A stretch of DNA of 58,292 nt from Actinomyces sp. oral taxon 448 str. F0400. GTDB lineage: Bacteria > Actinomycetota > Actinomycetes > Actinomycetales > Actinomycetaceae. Where the stretch lies: positions 2,543,304 through 2,601,595 of the forward strand of contig NZ_GL985606.1 of NCBI RefSeq assembly GCF_000220835.1, read 5' to 3'. Shown here piece after piece: positions 1 through 9,337 of this stretch. The position numbers and the translations under genes were made by a program. The notes under the pieces were generated by a model. It saw only the letters and a program-made list of their open reading frames with translations, had not been told where the DNA came from and did not search any database. Position 1 is the stretch's first letter; every line of letters starts with the position of its first letter.

Positions 1-1741
1 GCGCCGTCGTCGCCTTCGGCTCCGGCCCGCGGCGCACGGCCACGCGGGCGACGGCGGGGGCGTCCTCGGGGACAACACCGAGGGGACCGGGACGGGTGAA
101 GGTCCCCGGGGTGGCGTCCGGGCCCAGGCGGCGCGGCAGAGTCAGCAGGAAGGAAGCCCCTTCCTGCGGCCATCCCCAGGCGACGAGGGTGCCCCCGTGC
201 AAGGTGGCGTCCTCCAGCGAGATGGACAGACCCAGCCCCGTCCCGCCCAGGGTCCGCTTGCGGGAGGGGTCCGCCCGGTAGAACCGGTCGAAGACCTGCT
301 TGACGACGTCGGGGCTCATGCCGACGCCGTGGTCGCGCACCCGGACGGCCACGGCGTCGTCGGATTCGGCGATGGCGATGTCGATGCGGGAGCCCTCGGC
401 GTGCTCGAGGGCGTTAACGATGAGGTTGCGCAGAATGCGCTCGACGCGCGTGGAATCGACCTCGGCGACGACCGGAGTCGCAGGCGCGTCGAGGACCACC
501 TGCGAGCCCTTGGCCTCGATGTGCACGGCGACCAGGTCGAGCACACCCAGGGTCAGCGCGACGATGTCGGCCTCCTCGGCGCGCAGCTGGACGCGCCCGG
601 AGTCGATGCGCGAAATCTCCAGCAGGTCGGTGAGCATGGACTCGAAACGGTCGATCTCCCGCATGAGGATCTCGAGACTGCGTGCGGCGAAAGGATCCTC
701 GATCTCCTCGCGCGCCTCCCAGATCTGCTCGCTGGCCAGGCGGATCGAGGCCAACGGCGTGCGCAGCTCGTGGGAGACGTCGGAGACGAACAGCCTCTCG
801 ATCTTCGACAGCTTCTCCCAGGCCTCGATCTGCGCCTCCAGGGAGGCCGCCATCTCGTTGAAGGAGCGCGACAGGGTGGCGATCTCATCCTCCCCGTGAA
901 CGGGCAGACGCTCGCTCAGGCGTCCGCCGGCCAGGCGCTGGGAGGCCAGCGAGGTTCGCCGAATGGGGATGAGCACGCGCCAGGTCATGGCCCAGATGCC
1001 CAGGATGAGCATGAGGAGGAATCCCGAGCCGGCAATGACGACGGCCCGGGAGGCCAGGTCGATGACGTTCTGCTCGGGGGCCAGGGTGTAGACCAGGAAG
1101 AGGTCGTAGTCGCCGGCCAGCGGCAGTGACACCCTCTGCCCGACGATGATGCCCGGACTGGTCCCGTTGTCGGAGTCCACGGAGACGGACTGGAAGTACG
1201 GCCGGTGCTCGTTGGCGCCCTGGGCGATGGACTCGGTGAGCCTGTCGGAGACCAGATCCGTGAGCCTGGCATCGGTGGTCAGATCGTTGATGACATTGGT
1301 CGTCGTCTCGGTGCCGCTCCGTTTCAGGATGACGCCGACGCAGCCCGCCCCGGCGCAGGACTCCCCGATGGACGAGACCTGCGCCTGGGCGGCCGCGGCC
1401 ACCTGGTCCGCCGTCGTCGCGCCGGAGGTGTCAAAAGCCGCCTGAGCGGTGGCCGCCCTCAGGCGGGCGTCCGCCAGGATGACCTCACGACGGTCCTCGA
1501 AGACGTCGTCGCGGATGCGGGCCGTAACGACGACCAGCAGGATAACGATCAGGACGATGCCGGCGGCCATGGCGAACAGCGCCATCCGCGTGGCCAGGCT
1601 CCGCCGGATGGCCGACAGGGACGGCATGACGCCATCGCGCCGGCGCAGTCCGGGACTGCTCACGGGCGCCGGCTCGTCCTCGGGCGTCCTGCGCGAGGCT
1701 GCGGGTGAGCTCGCGCGAGCGGATCGGTGGGAGAAGGCCAC
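1..1741 (-). CDS. mtrB: MtrB-type sensor histidine kinase (3' end beyond window)
   Basis: This is the membrane sensor kinase of the MtrAB two-component system, which in actinobacteria links cell wall metabolism and division to transcription. The reading frame is open to the left edge, so the C-terminus is missing. Visible in order: an N-terminal membrane segment (MALFAMAAGIVLIVILLVVV), an extracytoplasmic sensor region, a second membrane segment, a HAMP linker, the H-box SDVSHELRTPLASIRLASEQ, the N-box NLIVNALEHAEG, and G-boxes DHGVGMSPD and GGTGLGLSI. It lies 21 bases downstream of mtrA, as expected for an operon. The start is uncertain: GTG at 1741 gives tight spacing to mtrA, while in-frame GTG at 1663 gives a shorter N-terminus. 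No strong ribosome binding site decides between them. Confidence 0.93.
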   Translation of the reverse strand, partial: MAFSHRSARASSPAASRRTPEDEPAPVSSPGLRRRDGVMPSLSAIRRSLATRMALFAMAAGIVLIVILLVVVTARIRDDVFEDRREVILADARLRAATAQAAFDTSGATTADQVAAAAQAQVSSIGESCAGAGCVGVILKRSGTETTTNVINDLTTDARLTDLVSDRLTESIAQGANEHRPYFQSVSVDSDNGTSPGIIVGQRVSLPLAGDYDLFLVYTLAPEQNVIDLASRAVVIAGSGFLLMLILGIWAMTWRVLIPIRRTSLASQRLAGGRLSERLPVHGEDEIATLSRSFNEMAASLEAQIEAWEKLSKIERLFVSDVSHELRTPLASIRLASEQIWEAREEIEDPFAARSLEILMREIDRFESMLTDLLEISRIDSGRVQLRAEEADIVALTLGVLDLVAVHIEAKGSQVVLDAPATPVVAEVDSTRVERILRNLIVNALEHAEGSRIDIAIAESDDAVAVRVRDHGVGMSPDVVKQVFDRFYRADPSRKRTLGGTGLGLSISLEDATLHGGTLVAWGWPQEGASFLLTLPRRLGPDATPGTFTRPGPLGVVPEDAPAVARVAVRRGPEPKATTA

Positions 1742-1762
1742 GAGCCGGGTGCCGCCCGCGGA

Positions 1763-2446
1763 TCAGGCCGCGTCGCCGGCGCGGTAACCGACGCCGCGGA
1801 CGGTCACGACGATCGCCGGATGCTCGGGGTCGTGCTCGATCTTGGCGCGCAGCCGCTGGACGTGCACGTTGACCAGCCGGGTATCGGCGGCGTGCTGGTA
1901 GCCCCACACCTGTTCGAGGAGCTCCTCGCGAGTGAACACCTTCCAGGGAGTGCGCGCCAGTGTGACCAGCAGATCGAACTCGAGGGGCGTCAGGCTGATC
2001 TTGGTCTCCCCGCGGCGAACCTGATGGCCGGCGACGTCGATGTCGAGGTCGCCGGCACGCACGTGCTCCGCGTTGCCGCCGTCGGAGGTGCGGCGCAGGC
2101 GGGTGCGCACACGGGCCAGCAGCTCCTTGGACTTGAAGGGCTTGGTGACGTAATCGTCGGCCCCCGCCTCCAGACCGGAGACGACATCCTGGGTATCCGT
2201 ACGAGCGGTGAGCATGATGACGGGAACGTCCGACTCCTCTCGAATATGCCGGCATATCTCGACCCCGTCGACACCGGGAAGCATGAGGTCCAGAAGGACG
2301 AGGTCGGGGTCGGAATCGTGGAAGACGTTGACAGCGGAGGCCCCGTCAGCACAGTACGAGGGCTCATAACCCTCGGCCGTGAGCATGATGCCGATCATCT
2401 CTGACAGGGCCGTGTCGTCGTCAACGACCAGGATGCGGGTGCTCAT
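1763..2446 (-). CDS. mtrA: MtrA-type response regulator
   Basis: OmpR/PhoB-family response regulator of 227 residues, the usual MtrA length. The receiver domain (about 1-118) has the acidic pocket ILVVDDD at the start, the phosphoacceptor Asp53 in LLDLMLPGVDG, and the conserved lysine in VTKPF. The C-terminal winged helix (about 130-225) contains LTPLEFDLLVTLA and TRLVNVHVQRLRAKIE. I chose the ATG at 2446 because MSTRILVVDDD is the natural receiver N-terminus; the frame stays open upstream to 2581, but that extension is Arg-rich and unlike the family. It is first in the operon with mtrB and divergent from the membrane protein gene at 2634. Confidence 0.96.
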   Translation of the reverse strand: MSTRILVVDDDTALSEMIGIMLTAEGYEPSYCADGASAVNVFHDSDPDLVLLDLMLPGVDGVEICRHIREESDVPVIMLTARTDTQDVVSGLEAGADDYVTKPFKSKELLARVRTRLRRTSDGGNAEHVRAGDLDIDVAGHQVRRGETKISLTPLEFDLLVTLARTPWKVFTREELLEQVWGYQHAADTRLVNVHVQRLRAKIEHDPEHPAIVVTVRGVGYRAGDAA

Positions 2447-2633
2447 GGAACGTATCTTGGCACGAAGAAGCCCGCGGCGTGGCATTGTGCAGCACGCGCC
2501 GGCACCGTGTCTGATCCGTGACCTTACCACCCCGAACCGATCTTCGCGCAAGAGGACCCGAGCCGTCTCATGCCGTCTCATCTCCTCCTCGGGGCGGAGG
2601 AGCGCCTCCGGACCGGCATGTCACAGTGTGCCC

Positions 2634-3845
2634 ATGACCAGCCAGACCAGTGGGACCCCGAACCAGCCGTGGCAGCCGCCCTCCGAGGAATCCCAGGAGC
2701 CCCAGCAGCCTCCGCGCTACGGCGCCTACGGCGAAGCTCGCGCGCAGCCGCCTGGGTCCGGCTCCGCGCCGCAGGAGCCGGACCCGGGCGCCGCGGGCCA
2801 GTACGCTGGCCGGGCGGCGGCCTACGGCGCCTTCGGGGCGACCGGTCCCGGCCAGCGGGGGGCGTTCTTCCTCGCCCCCAAGCCGGGCATCGTGCCCCTG
2901 CGCCCGCTGAGCATCACCGAGATCATCGGCGGCGCCTTTGAGGCGCTGCGCGCCAACCCGCGCGCCATGTTCCTGCCCTCCCTCGTGATCATGAGCGTCA
3001 TCGGCCTCATCTCGGGGGCCCTGACGTACATGAGCTCACACACTCAGTACGACACCATGCAGGCTCTGTCGGCCTCGCAGGATCCGTCACCGGATGAGAT
3101 CTTCTCCGCCCTCCAGCTCACCGGCTCCGCCGGCGCGGCTCAGCTCATCGACTTTCTGCTTCTGGCCCTGGCCACCACAATCCTGACCGGTCTGCTCATC
3201 GTGGCGGTTTCCCGCTCCGTGCTCGGACGCATCGCCACTCCGGGCGCAGTCTGGCAGAGAGTGCGCTCGCGCATCTGGCCGCTCATCGGCCAGTCTCTGC
3301 TCATCGAACTGATCACCGCCGTGATGAGCCTGGCCTCACTGGCCATCGGGTTCGTCATCCTCTTCGCCTTGTTCAGCTCGAGCAGCAACAATCCAAGCCT
3401 CGCGACCATCATCTTCGGTCTCCTCGCCGTCCTCATCCTGGTCGCGATCATCATGATCGCCAGCTGCTTCTTCGCGGTTCGCCTCTACCTGGCGGCCGCC
3501 GCCCTCATCCTGGAGAACGTGAGCGTGTGGGAGGGCATACGCCGCTCGTGGCACCTGACTAAGGGCAGCTTCTGGAGGGTGCTCGGCATCCTGGTACTGA
3601 CCACGCTCATCACTCTCGTCCTCCTCGGGGCCATCATGTCGGCCATGAGCATCGCCAGCCAGTTGGCCATGTCGGCCGGGGCGGGCATGTACGCCACGGT
3701 CTCAGCTGTGACGGCCTTCGCCACCTCGCTCCTTCAAGCAGCGATCCTGCCGTTCTCCTCGGCGGTCAACGCGCTGACCTACATCGACCTGCGTATGCGC
3801 ACCGAGGGCCTGGACGTGGAGTTGCGTCAAGCCGCCAAGGTGTGA
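2634..3845 (+). CDS. Polytopic membrane protein, GPDPase_memb-like
   Basis: A protein of about 403 residues. The first 110 or so are rich in Pro, Gln, Gly and Ala and look disordered and cytoplasmic. After the sequence PGIVPLRPLSITEIIGGAFE come at least six hydrophobic segments. The layout of a disordered N-terminus, an 'RPL...EIIGGAF' entry motif and a six-helix body matches the glycerophosphoryl diester phosphodiesterase membrane domain family common in actinobacteria. No catalytic phosphodiesterase domain is present, so the name reflects only the shared membrane domain and the function is unknown. ATG 2634 (MTSQTSG) was chosen; in-frame GTG 2628 is possible. The frame stays open back to 2379, over the mtrA coding region, and that extension was rejected. 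Confidence 0.8.
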   Translation: MTSQTSGTPNQPWQPPSEESQEPQQPPRYGAYGEARAQPPGSGSAPQEPDPGAAGQYAGRAAAYGAFGATGPGQRGAFFLAPKPGIVPLRPLSITEIIGGAFEALRANPRAMFLPSLVIMSVIGLISGALTYMSSHTQYDTMQALSASQDPSPDEIFSALQLTGSAGAAQLIDFLLLALATTILTGLLIVAVSRSVLGRIATPGAVWQRVRSRIWPLIGQSLLIELITAVMSLASLAIGFVILFALFSSSSNNPSLATIIFGLLAVLILVAIIMIASCFFAVRLYLAAAALILENVSVWEGIRRSWHLTKGSFWRVLGILVLTTLITLVLLGAIMSAMSIASQLAMSAGAGMYATVSAVTAFATSLLQAAILPFSSAVNALTYIDLRMRTEGLDVELRQAAKV

Positions 3846-3868
3846 CGCCGACCTGATCGAGCTCCGTC

Positions 3869-4645
3869 ATGTCCGCAACCCTTCCGGCCCTTCCCCATGC
3901 GCGCGCTGTGAGCGCGGTGAGCATCATGAGCACCGCGAGCATCATGAGCGCGGCCCGGGCATCCGCGTCGCCCGCGCACGCGGGCGCCCGGGGAGTCGAC
4001 GCGCCCGCCACTCCGGACGCCGACGAGGCCCGCCGGGCCGCCGAGCGAGAACTCGCCCGCCCGGAATACCGGGACGAGAGCCTGCTGGGGAGGCTCTGGC
4101 GATGGCTGTCGGAGCATCTCAACCTGCGCGGCGTCGTCCCCGCAGGCCCCGATTGGCTATCCATCCTCATCGTCGTCGTCATCGCACTCGCCCTTGTCAC
4201 GGTCCTGATCCTCCTGCTCACGCGCATCACCCGAGTGCAGCGCATCCGCACCGGCCACGACCTGTTCGAGGACGACGACCGCGATTCCGCCGCTCTGAAC
4301 GTGGCCGCCGACGGCGCCGCCGTCCGCGGGGACTGGACCACCGCCATTGTCGAACGCTTCCGGGCGATCATCCGCTCCCTCGACGAACGCGGCGCCATCG
4401 ACGATTATCCCGGGATGACCGCTCACGAGGCGGCGGCGGCCGCGTCCGCCGCCGTCGTCGATCACGCCGATGACCTCCTGCACGCGGGAACGCTCTTCGA
4501 CGCCGTGCGCTACGGGGAGGTCGTCTCCACCCCGGCGCAGGACTCCTGGATGCGCACCCTGGCCGACGCCGTCGCGCATGCACACCTGGCGCCCCAGACC
4601 GCGCCCATGGGCATCCCCGCCTGGGGGGACGGGGGCCTGCCATGA
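3869..4645 (+). CDS. DUF4129 domain protein
   Basis: A protein of about 258 residues with one clear membrane segment (LSILIVVVIALALVTVLILLL, about residues 97-117) and a cytoplasmic C-terminal domain containing GDWTTAIVERFRAIIRSLDERG and a conserved tail ending near LLHAGTLFDAVRYGEV. These are hallmarks of the DUF4129 domain. It is the first gene of a DUF4129-DUF4350-MoxR-DUF58 operon and its stop overlaps the next start as ATGA. The family has no firm function; the MoxR/DUF58 partnership suggests a MoxR-ATPase-dependent assembly or envelope role (inference). Start is ATG 3869; ATG 3926 is an alternative because the first 20 residues are not obviously conserved. Confidence 0.85.
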   Translation: MSATLPALPHARAVSAVSIMSTASIMSAARASASPAHAGARGVDAPATPDADEARRAAERELARPEYRDESLLGRLWRWLSEHLNLRGVVPAGPDWLSILIVVVIALALVTVLILLLTRITRVQRIRTGHDLFEDDDRDSAALNVAADGAAVRGDWTTAIVERFRAIIRSLDERGAIDDYPGMTAHEAAAAASAAVVDHADDLLHAGTLFDAVRYGEVVSTPAQDSWMRTLADAVAHAHLAPQTAPMGIPAWGDGGLP

Positions 4646-5865
4646 CGACCTCCGTGTCCTCGCGCCCCGAGCCGACCGAGCCCCGCACGAGGCGCCCAAC
4701 GGACCCCCCGGGAGCCGGCGACCAGGTGGCCGGCGAGCCCCCGGCCGCCAGAGTGCGTCGGTGGCGCCCCTTCATCCTGGCCGTGGGACTGCTCCTGATC
4801 GTCACCGTCGTCGTGAACCTGCTGAAACCCCAGCACTCCGATCGCCCGCTCGCGATCGACAACCCGGGGCGGAACGGGGCGCAGGCTCTCGCCCGGCTTC
4901 TGCGCGATGAGGGGGTGTCGGTCGAAACCGTCCGCTCCACCGATGCGGCCGTGCGCTCGGCCGGGCCGAATACGACGGTAGTCCTGCTCAACGCCGGGGA
5001 CCTGGACAACCACGAGCGGGAGGAGCTGTCGGACGCCGGCGCCGACATCGTCGTCCTCGGTGCGCTCCACCAGGACCTGACGGGGCTGAGCGAACCGGCC
5101 GGGCTGACCGCCTCTGAGCAGTCGGCTCCCACCGACGTCCTTTTGACGGCCCAGTGCGCAGACGCCGACGCCACGGCGGCCGTCTCCGTGCTCGGCCCGC
5201 ACGGCTCAGTGCGGCCGGGCTCCTCCGGCGCCATCGGCTGCTTCCCCGTCGACGAGGGCGGCTACGCCTACGCGACCGCCGCCACCGGAGGCGGCGGCGC
5301 GCTGCGCGTCATCGCCGACGCCGGCATGGCGACCAATTCGCGGCTGACCGACGCGGGCCATGCGTCCCTGGCGGTGCGCGCGCTCGGGCACCACGATCAC
5401 GTGGTGTGGTTCGACGCCTCCCAGCAGCAGCCCCGGGCGGTGTGGGATACCGACTCGGTGCCGCGCTGGATGCCGGTTCTGATTCTCCAGGGCGCCATCA
5501 TCGTCTGCGCGCTGGCCGCGGTCCGAGGACGGCGCTTCGGACCGATCGTTGTCGAGAACCTGCCCGTTGTCGTCCGGGCGACCGAGACGACACGCGGACG
5601 GGGCCGCCTGTATCGTCGCGCGGGAGCCCGCGACCGCGCGGCTCGGGCCCTGCGCACCGCCACCGCGCTGCGTCTGGCCCCCAGGCTCGGCCTGCCCTCG
5701 CAGGCCCGCCCCGCCGATGTCGCCGACGCCGCCGCCCAGGCCACCGGGTACCCGCCCCGGCTCGTCCACGAGCTCTTGTGCGGTCCCGTCCCATCCAGCG
5801 ACCGGGTCCTCGCTGACCTGGCCGTCCAGCTCGACCGACTCGAGAGCGAGGTCCTTGCGAGATGA
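4642..5865 (+). CDS. DUF4350 domain protein
   Basis: A protein of 407 residues. A Pro-rich cytoplasmic N-terminus leads to a membrane segment (FILAVGLLLIVTVVVNLL, about 50-67). An extracytoplasmic domain follows, containing NGAQALARLLRDEGVSVETV, the typical DUF4350 'GxxALxxLLxxxG' start. A second membrane segment (about 275-290) then leads to a cytoplasmic tail. DUF4350 proteins sit beside MoxR and DUF58 genes in many actinobacteria. The gene overlaps both neighbours by four bases (ATGA), which indicates translational coupling. The biochemical function is unknown. Confidence 0.87.
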   Translation: MTTSVSSRPEPTEPRTRRPTDPPGAGDQVAGEPPAARVRRWRPFILAVGLLLIVTVVVNLLKPQHSDRPLAIDNPGRNGAQALARLLRDEGVSVETVRSTDAAVRSAGPNTTVVLLNAGDLDNHEREELSDAGADIVVLGALHQDLTGLSEPAGLTASEQSAPTDVLLTAQCADADATAAVSVLGPHGSVRPGSSGAIGCFPVDEGGYAYATAATGGGGALRVIADAGMATNSRLTDAGHASLAVRALGHHDHVVWFDASQQQPRAVWDTDSVPRWMPVLILQGAIIVCALAAVRGRRFGPIVVENLPVVVRATETTRGRGRLYRRAGARDRAARALRTATALRLAPRLGLPSQARPADVADAAAQATGYPPRLVHELLCGPVPSSDRVLADLAVQLDRLESEVLAR

Positions 5866-6872
5866 GCACTCCCACCACGTCCACCGGACCCGAGGCCGCC
5901 CGCGAACCGGCACCGGTCGGAACCGGCGACCCGCGCACACTGCTGACGGCCGTGCGCTCCGAGGTCGCCAAGGCCATCGTCGGCCAGGACCCCGCGGTGA
6001 CGGGGCTCGTCATCGCCATGCTCACCGGAGGCCACGTCCTGCTCGAGGGAGTGCCGGGCGTCGCCAAGACGCTGCTCGTGCGCTCACTGGCCCAGGCACT
6101 GGACGTGGACACCAAACGCGTGCAGTTCACCCCCGACCTCATGCCGGGCGACGTGACGGGCTCTCTCGTCTACGACGCGCGCAGCGCCGCTTTCTCCTTC
6201 CGACAGGGGCCGGTGTTCACCAACCTGCTTCTAGCGGACGAGATCAACCGAACGCCCCCCAAGACCCAGGCGGCGTTGCTGGAGGCCATGGAGGAGCGCC
6301 AGGTCTCGGCCGACGGACAGCCGCGCGCGCTGCCCGACCCCTTCATGGTCATCGCCACCCAGAACCCCGTCGAGTACGAGGGCACCTATCCGCTGCCGGA
6401 GGCCCAGCTCGACCGTTTCCTGCTCAAGCTGATCCTGCCCCTGCCCGAGCGGGCCCAGGAGGTGGAGGTGCTCTCACGGCACGCCTCGGGCTTCGACCCT
6501 CGTGATCTGAGGAGTGCGGGGGTGCGGGCTGTGGCCGCTCCGAATGACTTGGCCGCCGCTCGGGACCAGGTGCGCACCATCGGGGCCTCCCCCGAGGTAC
6601 TGGGCTACATCGTGGACCTGGTGCGGGCCACGCGCGTCTCGCCGTCGGTGACCCTAGGTGTCTCGCCCCGTGGTGCTACCGCACTGCTGGCGGCCGCCCG
6701 CGGATGGGCCTGGTTGTCGGGACGGAGCTTCGTGACGCCCGACGACGTCAAGGCGCTCGCCACGCCCGCGCTGCGCCACCGCGTCCAGCTGCGCGCCGAA
6801 GCAGAGATGGAGGGGGTGACGACCGAGTCCGTCATCAACGGCGTCCTGCGGTCGGTGCCCGTGCCCCGCTGA
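5862..6872 (+). CDS. MoxR-family AAA+ ATPase
   Basis: A cytoplasmic AAA+ ATPase of 336 residues. Walker A is GVPGVAKT (about residue 65) and Walker B is [23 protein letters not shown]. The sensor region [22 protein letters not shown] is a MoxR signature, and a C-terminal lid domain follows. MoxR ATPases usually act as chaperones that activate partner proteins, often with von Willebrand factor-like partners such as the DUF58 protein encoded next. It is coupled by ATGA overlap to the DUF4350 gene and lies 100 bases before the DUF58 gene. Confidence 0.96.
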   Translation: MSTPTTSTGPEAAREPAPVGTGDPRTLLTAVRSEVAKAIVGQDPAVTGLVIAMLTGGHVLLEGVPGVAKTLLVRSLAQALDVDTKRVQFTPDLMPGDVTGSLVYDARSAAFSFRQGPVFTNLLLADEINRTPPKTQAALLEAMEERQVSADGQPRALPDPFMVIATQNPVEYEGTYPLPEAQLDRFLLKLILPLPERAQEVEVLSRHASGFDPRDLRSAGVRAVAAPNDLAAARDQVRTIGASPEVLGYIVDLVRATRVSPSVTLGVSPRGATALLAAARGWAWLSGRSFVTPDDVKALATPALRHRVQLRAEAEMEGVTTESVINGVLRSVPVPR

Positions 6873-6972
6873 CCGCCCCGAGTCGTCCGTCGAGCGCGCC
6901 TGCCCGTGCGAACGCCCGGATGCGGACCAGGACACAAGCTCAAGCTGAGGAACAACCCGGGGAGGAGGAGGC

Positions 6973-8265
6973 GTGTACCTCACGATGCGCACCGTCTGGC
7001 TGCTGAGCGTCGGCTGCCTGCTCGCGATCGCCGCGCCCCGGCCCGCGACGGCGATCGGATGGACGGCTGTCGTGGCGGTCCTCGTCTGCTTCGACGTGAT
7101 CGCCGCGCCCTCGCCGCGCAGCCTGCGCATTCAGCGCTCCACCGCACGCGCCGTCCGCCTGGGGGAGACCACCACCTCAACGCTCACGGTCACCTGCACC
7201 GGCCGCCGGAGAGTAACGGTGCAGGTGCGCGACGCATGGCCGCCGTCGGCCGGGGCGAGCCACGAGCGAGCCCGACTGACGATCCCTCCGGGTGAGCGCC
7301 GTCGGACCCGTATGGTCCTGATGCCGACGCGTCGCGGCATCCGCCCGGCCGACTTCGTCACCGTGCGGATATCGGGCCCTCTCGGACTCGCGGGACGTCA
7401 GGCGTCGCTGATCGCGCCGGCGCGGCTACGGGTCCTTCCGGCGTTCACCTCGCGCCGCCACCTGCCCTCGCGCCTGGCGCGCCTGCGGGAGATGGACGGC
7501 CGCAGCGCCGTCATGGTCCGCGGGTCGGGAACCGAATTCGACTCTCTGCGCGAGTACGTGGTCGGCGATGACGTGCGCTCAATCGACTGGAGGTCGACGG
7601 CGCGCCGAGGCGAGATCGTCGTGCGCACCTGGCGGCCCGAGCGGGACCGGCGCGTGCTCATCATGATCGATACCGGGCGCCTGTCGGCCGCGCGCCTGGG
7701 CGACGGTCCGCGTTTGGACGCCCATATCGAGTCCTGCCTGCTCATGGCGGCCCTGGCCTCGCGAGCCGGGGACAGGGTCGAAGTCGTCGCCCTCGACGTC
7801 GCCGTGCGCGCACAGGTGCGAGGGCAGTCGGGTCCTGCGCTCATGAGCGCTCTGGCGGACACTCTCACCCCGCTGGACGCCGAACTCGTGGAGACCGACT
7901 GGACGCTTCTGGCATCCACGGTGCGCTCCACGCTCTCGCAACGCGCGCTCGTCATCGTTCTCACCGCGCTGGACGGGGCGGACGGCGAATCGCCGATGGT
8001 GCATGCTCTGGGGGCGGTGGCGCGCGACCACGCGGTGCTCCTCGCCTCTCCCACTGACCCGGACCTGGCCGAGCTGCGTGCCGATCATGCGAGCAGCGAG
8101 GCCGTGTACACGGCGGCGGCCGTCGAGCGCGACACCGTCGAACTCGTCCGGATGCGCAACAGGCTGCGCCGCCGCGGGATCGAGGTGGTCGAGGCTGAGC
8201 CGGCCGCCATCGCTCCGGCGCTGGCCGACGCCTACCTGATGCTCAAGGCCGCGGGGCGCTTGTGA
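6973..8265 (+). CDS. DUF58 domain protein
   Basis: A protein of 430 residues with two N-terminal hydrophobic segments (about 5-40) followed by a beta-rich domain and the DUF58 core. The core signature is visible around residues 190-225 as EYVVGDDVRSIDWRSTARRG followed by IVVRTWRPERDRRVLIMIDT, where a MIDAS-like Asp begins a von Willebrand A-like fold. It starts at GTG 6973 behind a strong GGAGGAGGAG ribosome binding site. It probably works with the upstream MoxR ATPase. It is convergent with the SpoIIM gene. Confidence 0.93.
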   Translation: MYLTMRTVWLLSVGCLLAIAAPRPATAIGWTAVVAVLVCFDVIAAPSPRSLRIQRSTARAVRLGETTTSTLTVTCTGRRRVTVQVRDAWPPSAGASHERARLTIPPGERRRTRMVLMPTRRGIRPADFVTVRISGPLGLAGRQASLIAPARLRVLPAFTSRRHLPSRLARLREMDGRSAVMVRGSGTEFDSLREYVVGDDVRSIDWRSTARRGEIVVRTWRPERDRRVLIMIDTGRLSAARLGDGPRLDAHIESCLLMAALASRAGDRVEVVALDVAVRAQVRGQSGPALMSALADTLTPLDAELVETDWTLLASTVRSTLSQRALVIVLTALDGADGESPMVHALGAVARDHAVLLASPTDPDLAELRADHASSEAVYTAAAVERDTVELVRMRNRLRRRGIEVVEAEPAAIAPALADAYLMLKAAGRL

Positions 8266-8327
8266 TGACCGGTGCGTGCGCTCCGCCCCGCGTCGTGGGA
8301 CCGGTGAGGCCGGCGGATTCGATCGGA

Positions 8328-9323
8328 TCAGCCCGCCTCAGGCAGCGCGACGCCCGCCTCCTCCTCGTCCAGGTCCCCCGTCTGCCCGGCATCGGCGGCG
8401 CGGCGCCCGAGCACGAGGGTGTAGGCCCACAGCGCCGTCACTGCGAGCACCCCGACAACGAATTTGACCGCCCACGGCATCTGGGACGGCGTTACGAAAG
8501 CCTCGATGAGGCCGGCGACGGCCAGGGCCGCCGTCAGTGTGACCGCCACCGTGATCAGGGCCCGGCCCTCCGCCGCCAGCGCGACCCCGCGAGACCTGGG
8601 ACCCGGTACGAGCAGCGTCCAGAACAGGCGCAGCCCCGCGCCTCCGGCGACGAACACGCAGGTCAGCTCGAGCAGGCCGTGGGGCGTGACGAGTGCGAAG
8701 AACAGGCTCAGCACGCCGTGGTCGGCCATGACGGCCGCGGCTCTGCCGATGTTCAGGGCGTTGGCGAACAACACCCATGCGGGCAGGGCCCCCGTGATGC
8801 CGCTGGCCACGCAGATGGCGGCGAGGCGCGCATTGTTCGTCCACACCTGAGCGGCGAACTCGCTGGGCTCGTACTGGGAGTAGTAGGACTCGAACATGGA
8901 GCCGGCGTAGGCGTCGCGCTCTTCAGGTGTGCCCACGGCGTTCATCGCCTCGGGACTGCGCAGTGTCCACACGGCCACGATTACGGCGATGACGATCTCC
9001 ACGGTCATCACGCCCGCCGTCCACCAGCGCACCCGGTAGAGCGCGGCCGGAGCCGACCGCAGCCAGAAACGGCGCAGATCGCTCAGACGGGCCTCCCTGG
9101 TTCCGGTGATCCGGCCGCGGGCCGCGGCCACGAGAGTCGAGACCTCGGCGATGAGCTCGGGATCCGGGGCGCCCGCGCGAATGCGCGAGAGGTGCCTCGC
9201 GGCGGCGCGGTAGAGGCTCACGAGCTCGTCGGCCTCCGCACCGTCCAGCCGGCGCCGACGCGTGAGCTGATCCAACCGGTCCCACTGGTCGCGGTGCGCG
9301 GCCGCATACGCATCGATGTCCAC
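8328..9323 (-). CDS. Stage II sporulation protein M family membrane protein
   Basis: A polytopic protein of about 331 residues. The N-terminal soluble part contains HRDQWDRLDQLTRRRRLDGAE and LYRAAARHLSRIRA. The membrane body has SGITGALPAWVLFANALNIG and FFALVTPHGLLELTCVFVAGG. The 'TPHGLLEL' motif and the overall layout match SpoIIM (DUF95) proteins, which are widespread in non-sporulating actinobacteria beside MoxR/DUF58 and RDD genes. The start taken is GTG 9323 (VDIDAYAAAHRDQW); an in-frame ATG at 9380 would overlap the divergent RDD gene. With the 9323 start only 14 bases separate the two divergent start codons, so their promoters must overlap coding sequence. Confidence 0.9.
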   Translation of the reverse strand: MDIDAYAAAHRDQWDRLDQLTRRRRLDGAEADELVSLYRAAARHLSRIRAGAPDPELIAEVSTLVAAARGRITGTREARLSDLRRFWLRSAPAALYRVRWWTAGVMTVEIVIAVIVAVWTLRSPEAMNAVGTPEERDAYAGSMFESYYSQYEPSEFAAQVWTNNARLAAICVASGITGALPAWVLFANALNIGRAAAVMADHGVLSLFFALVTPHGLLELTCVFVAGGAGLRLFWTLLVPGPRSRGVALAAEGRALITVAVTLTAALAVAGLIEAFVTPSQMPWAVKFVVGVLAVTALWAYTLVLGRRAADAGQTGDLDEEEAGVALPEAG

Positions 9324-9337
9324 GCAAGGAGTCTGAC

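Noticed and set aside
197-1129. 310-codon plus-strand open frame
   Set aside because: It is antisense to mtrB, whose histidine kinase motifs are unmistakable.
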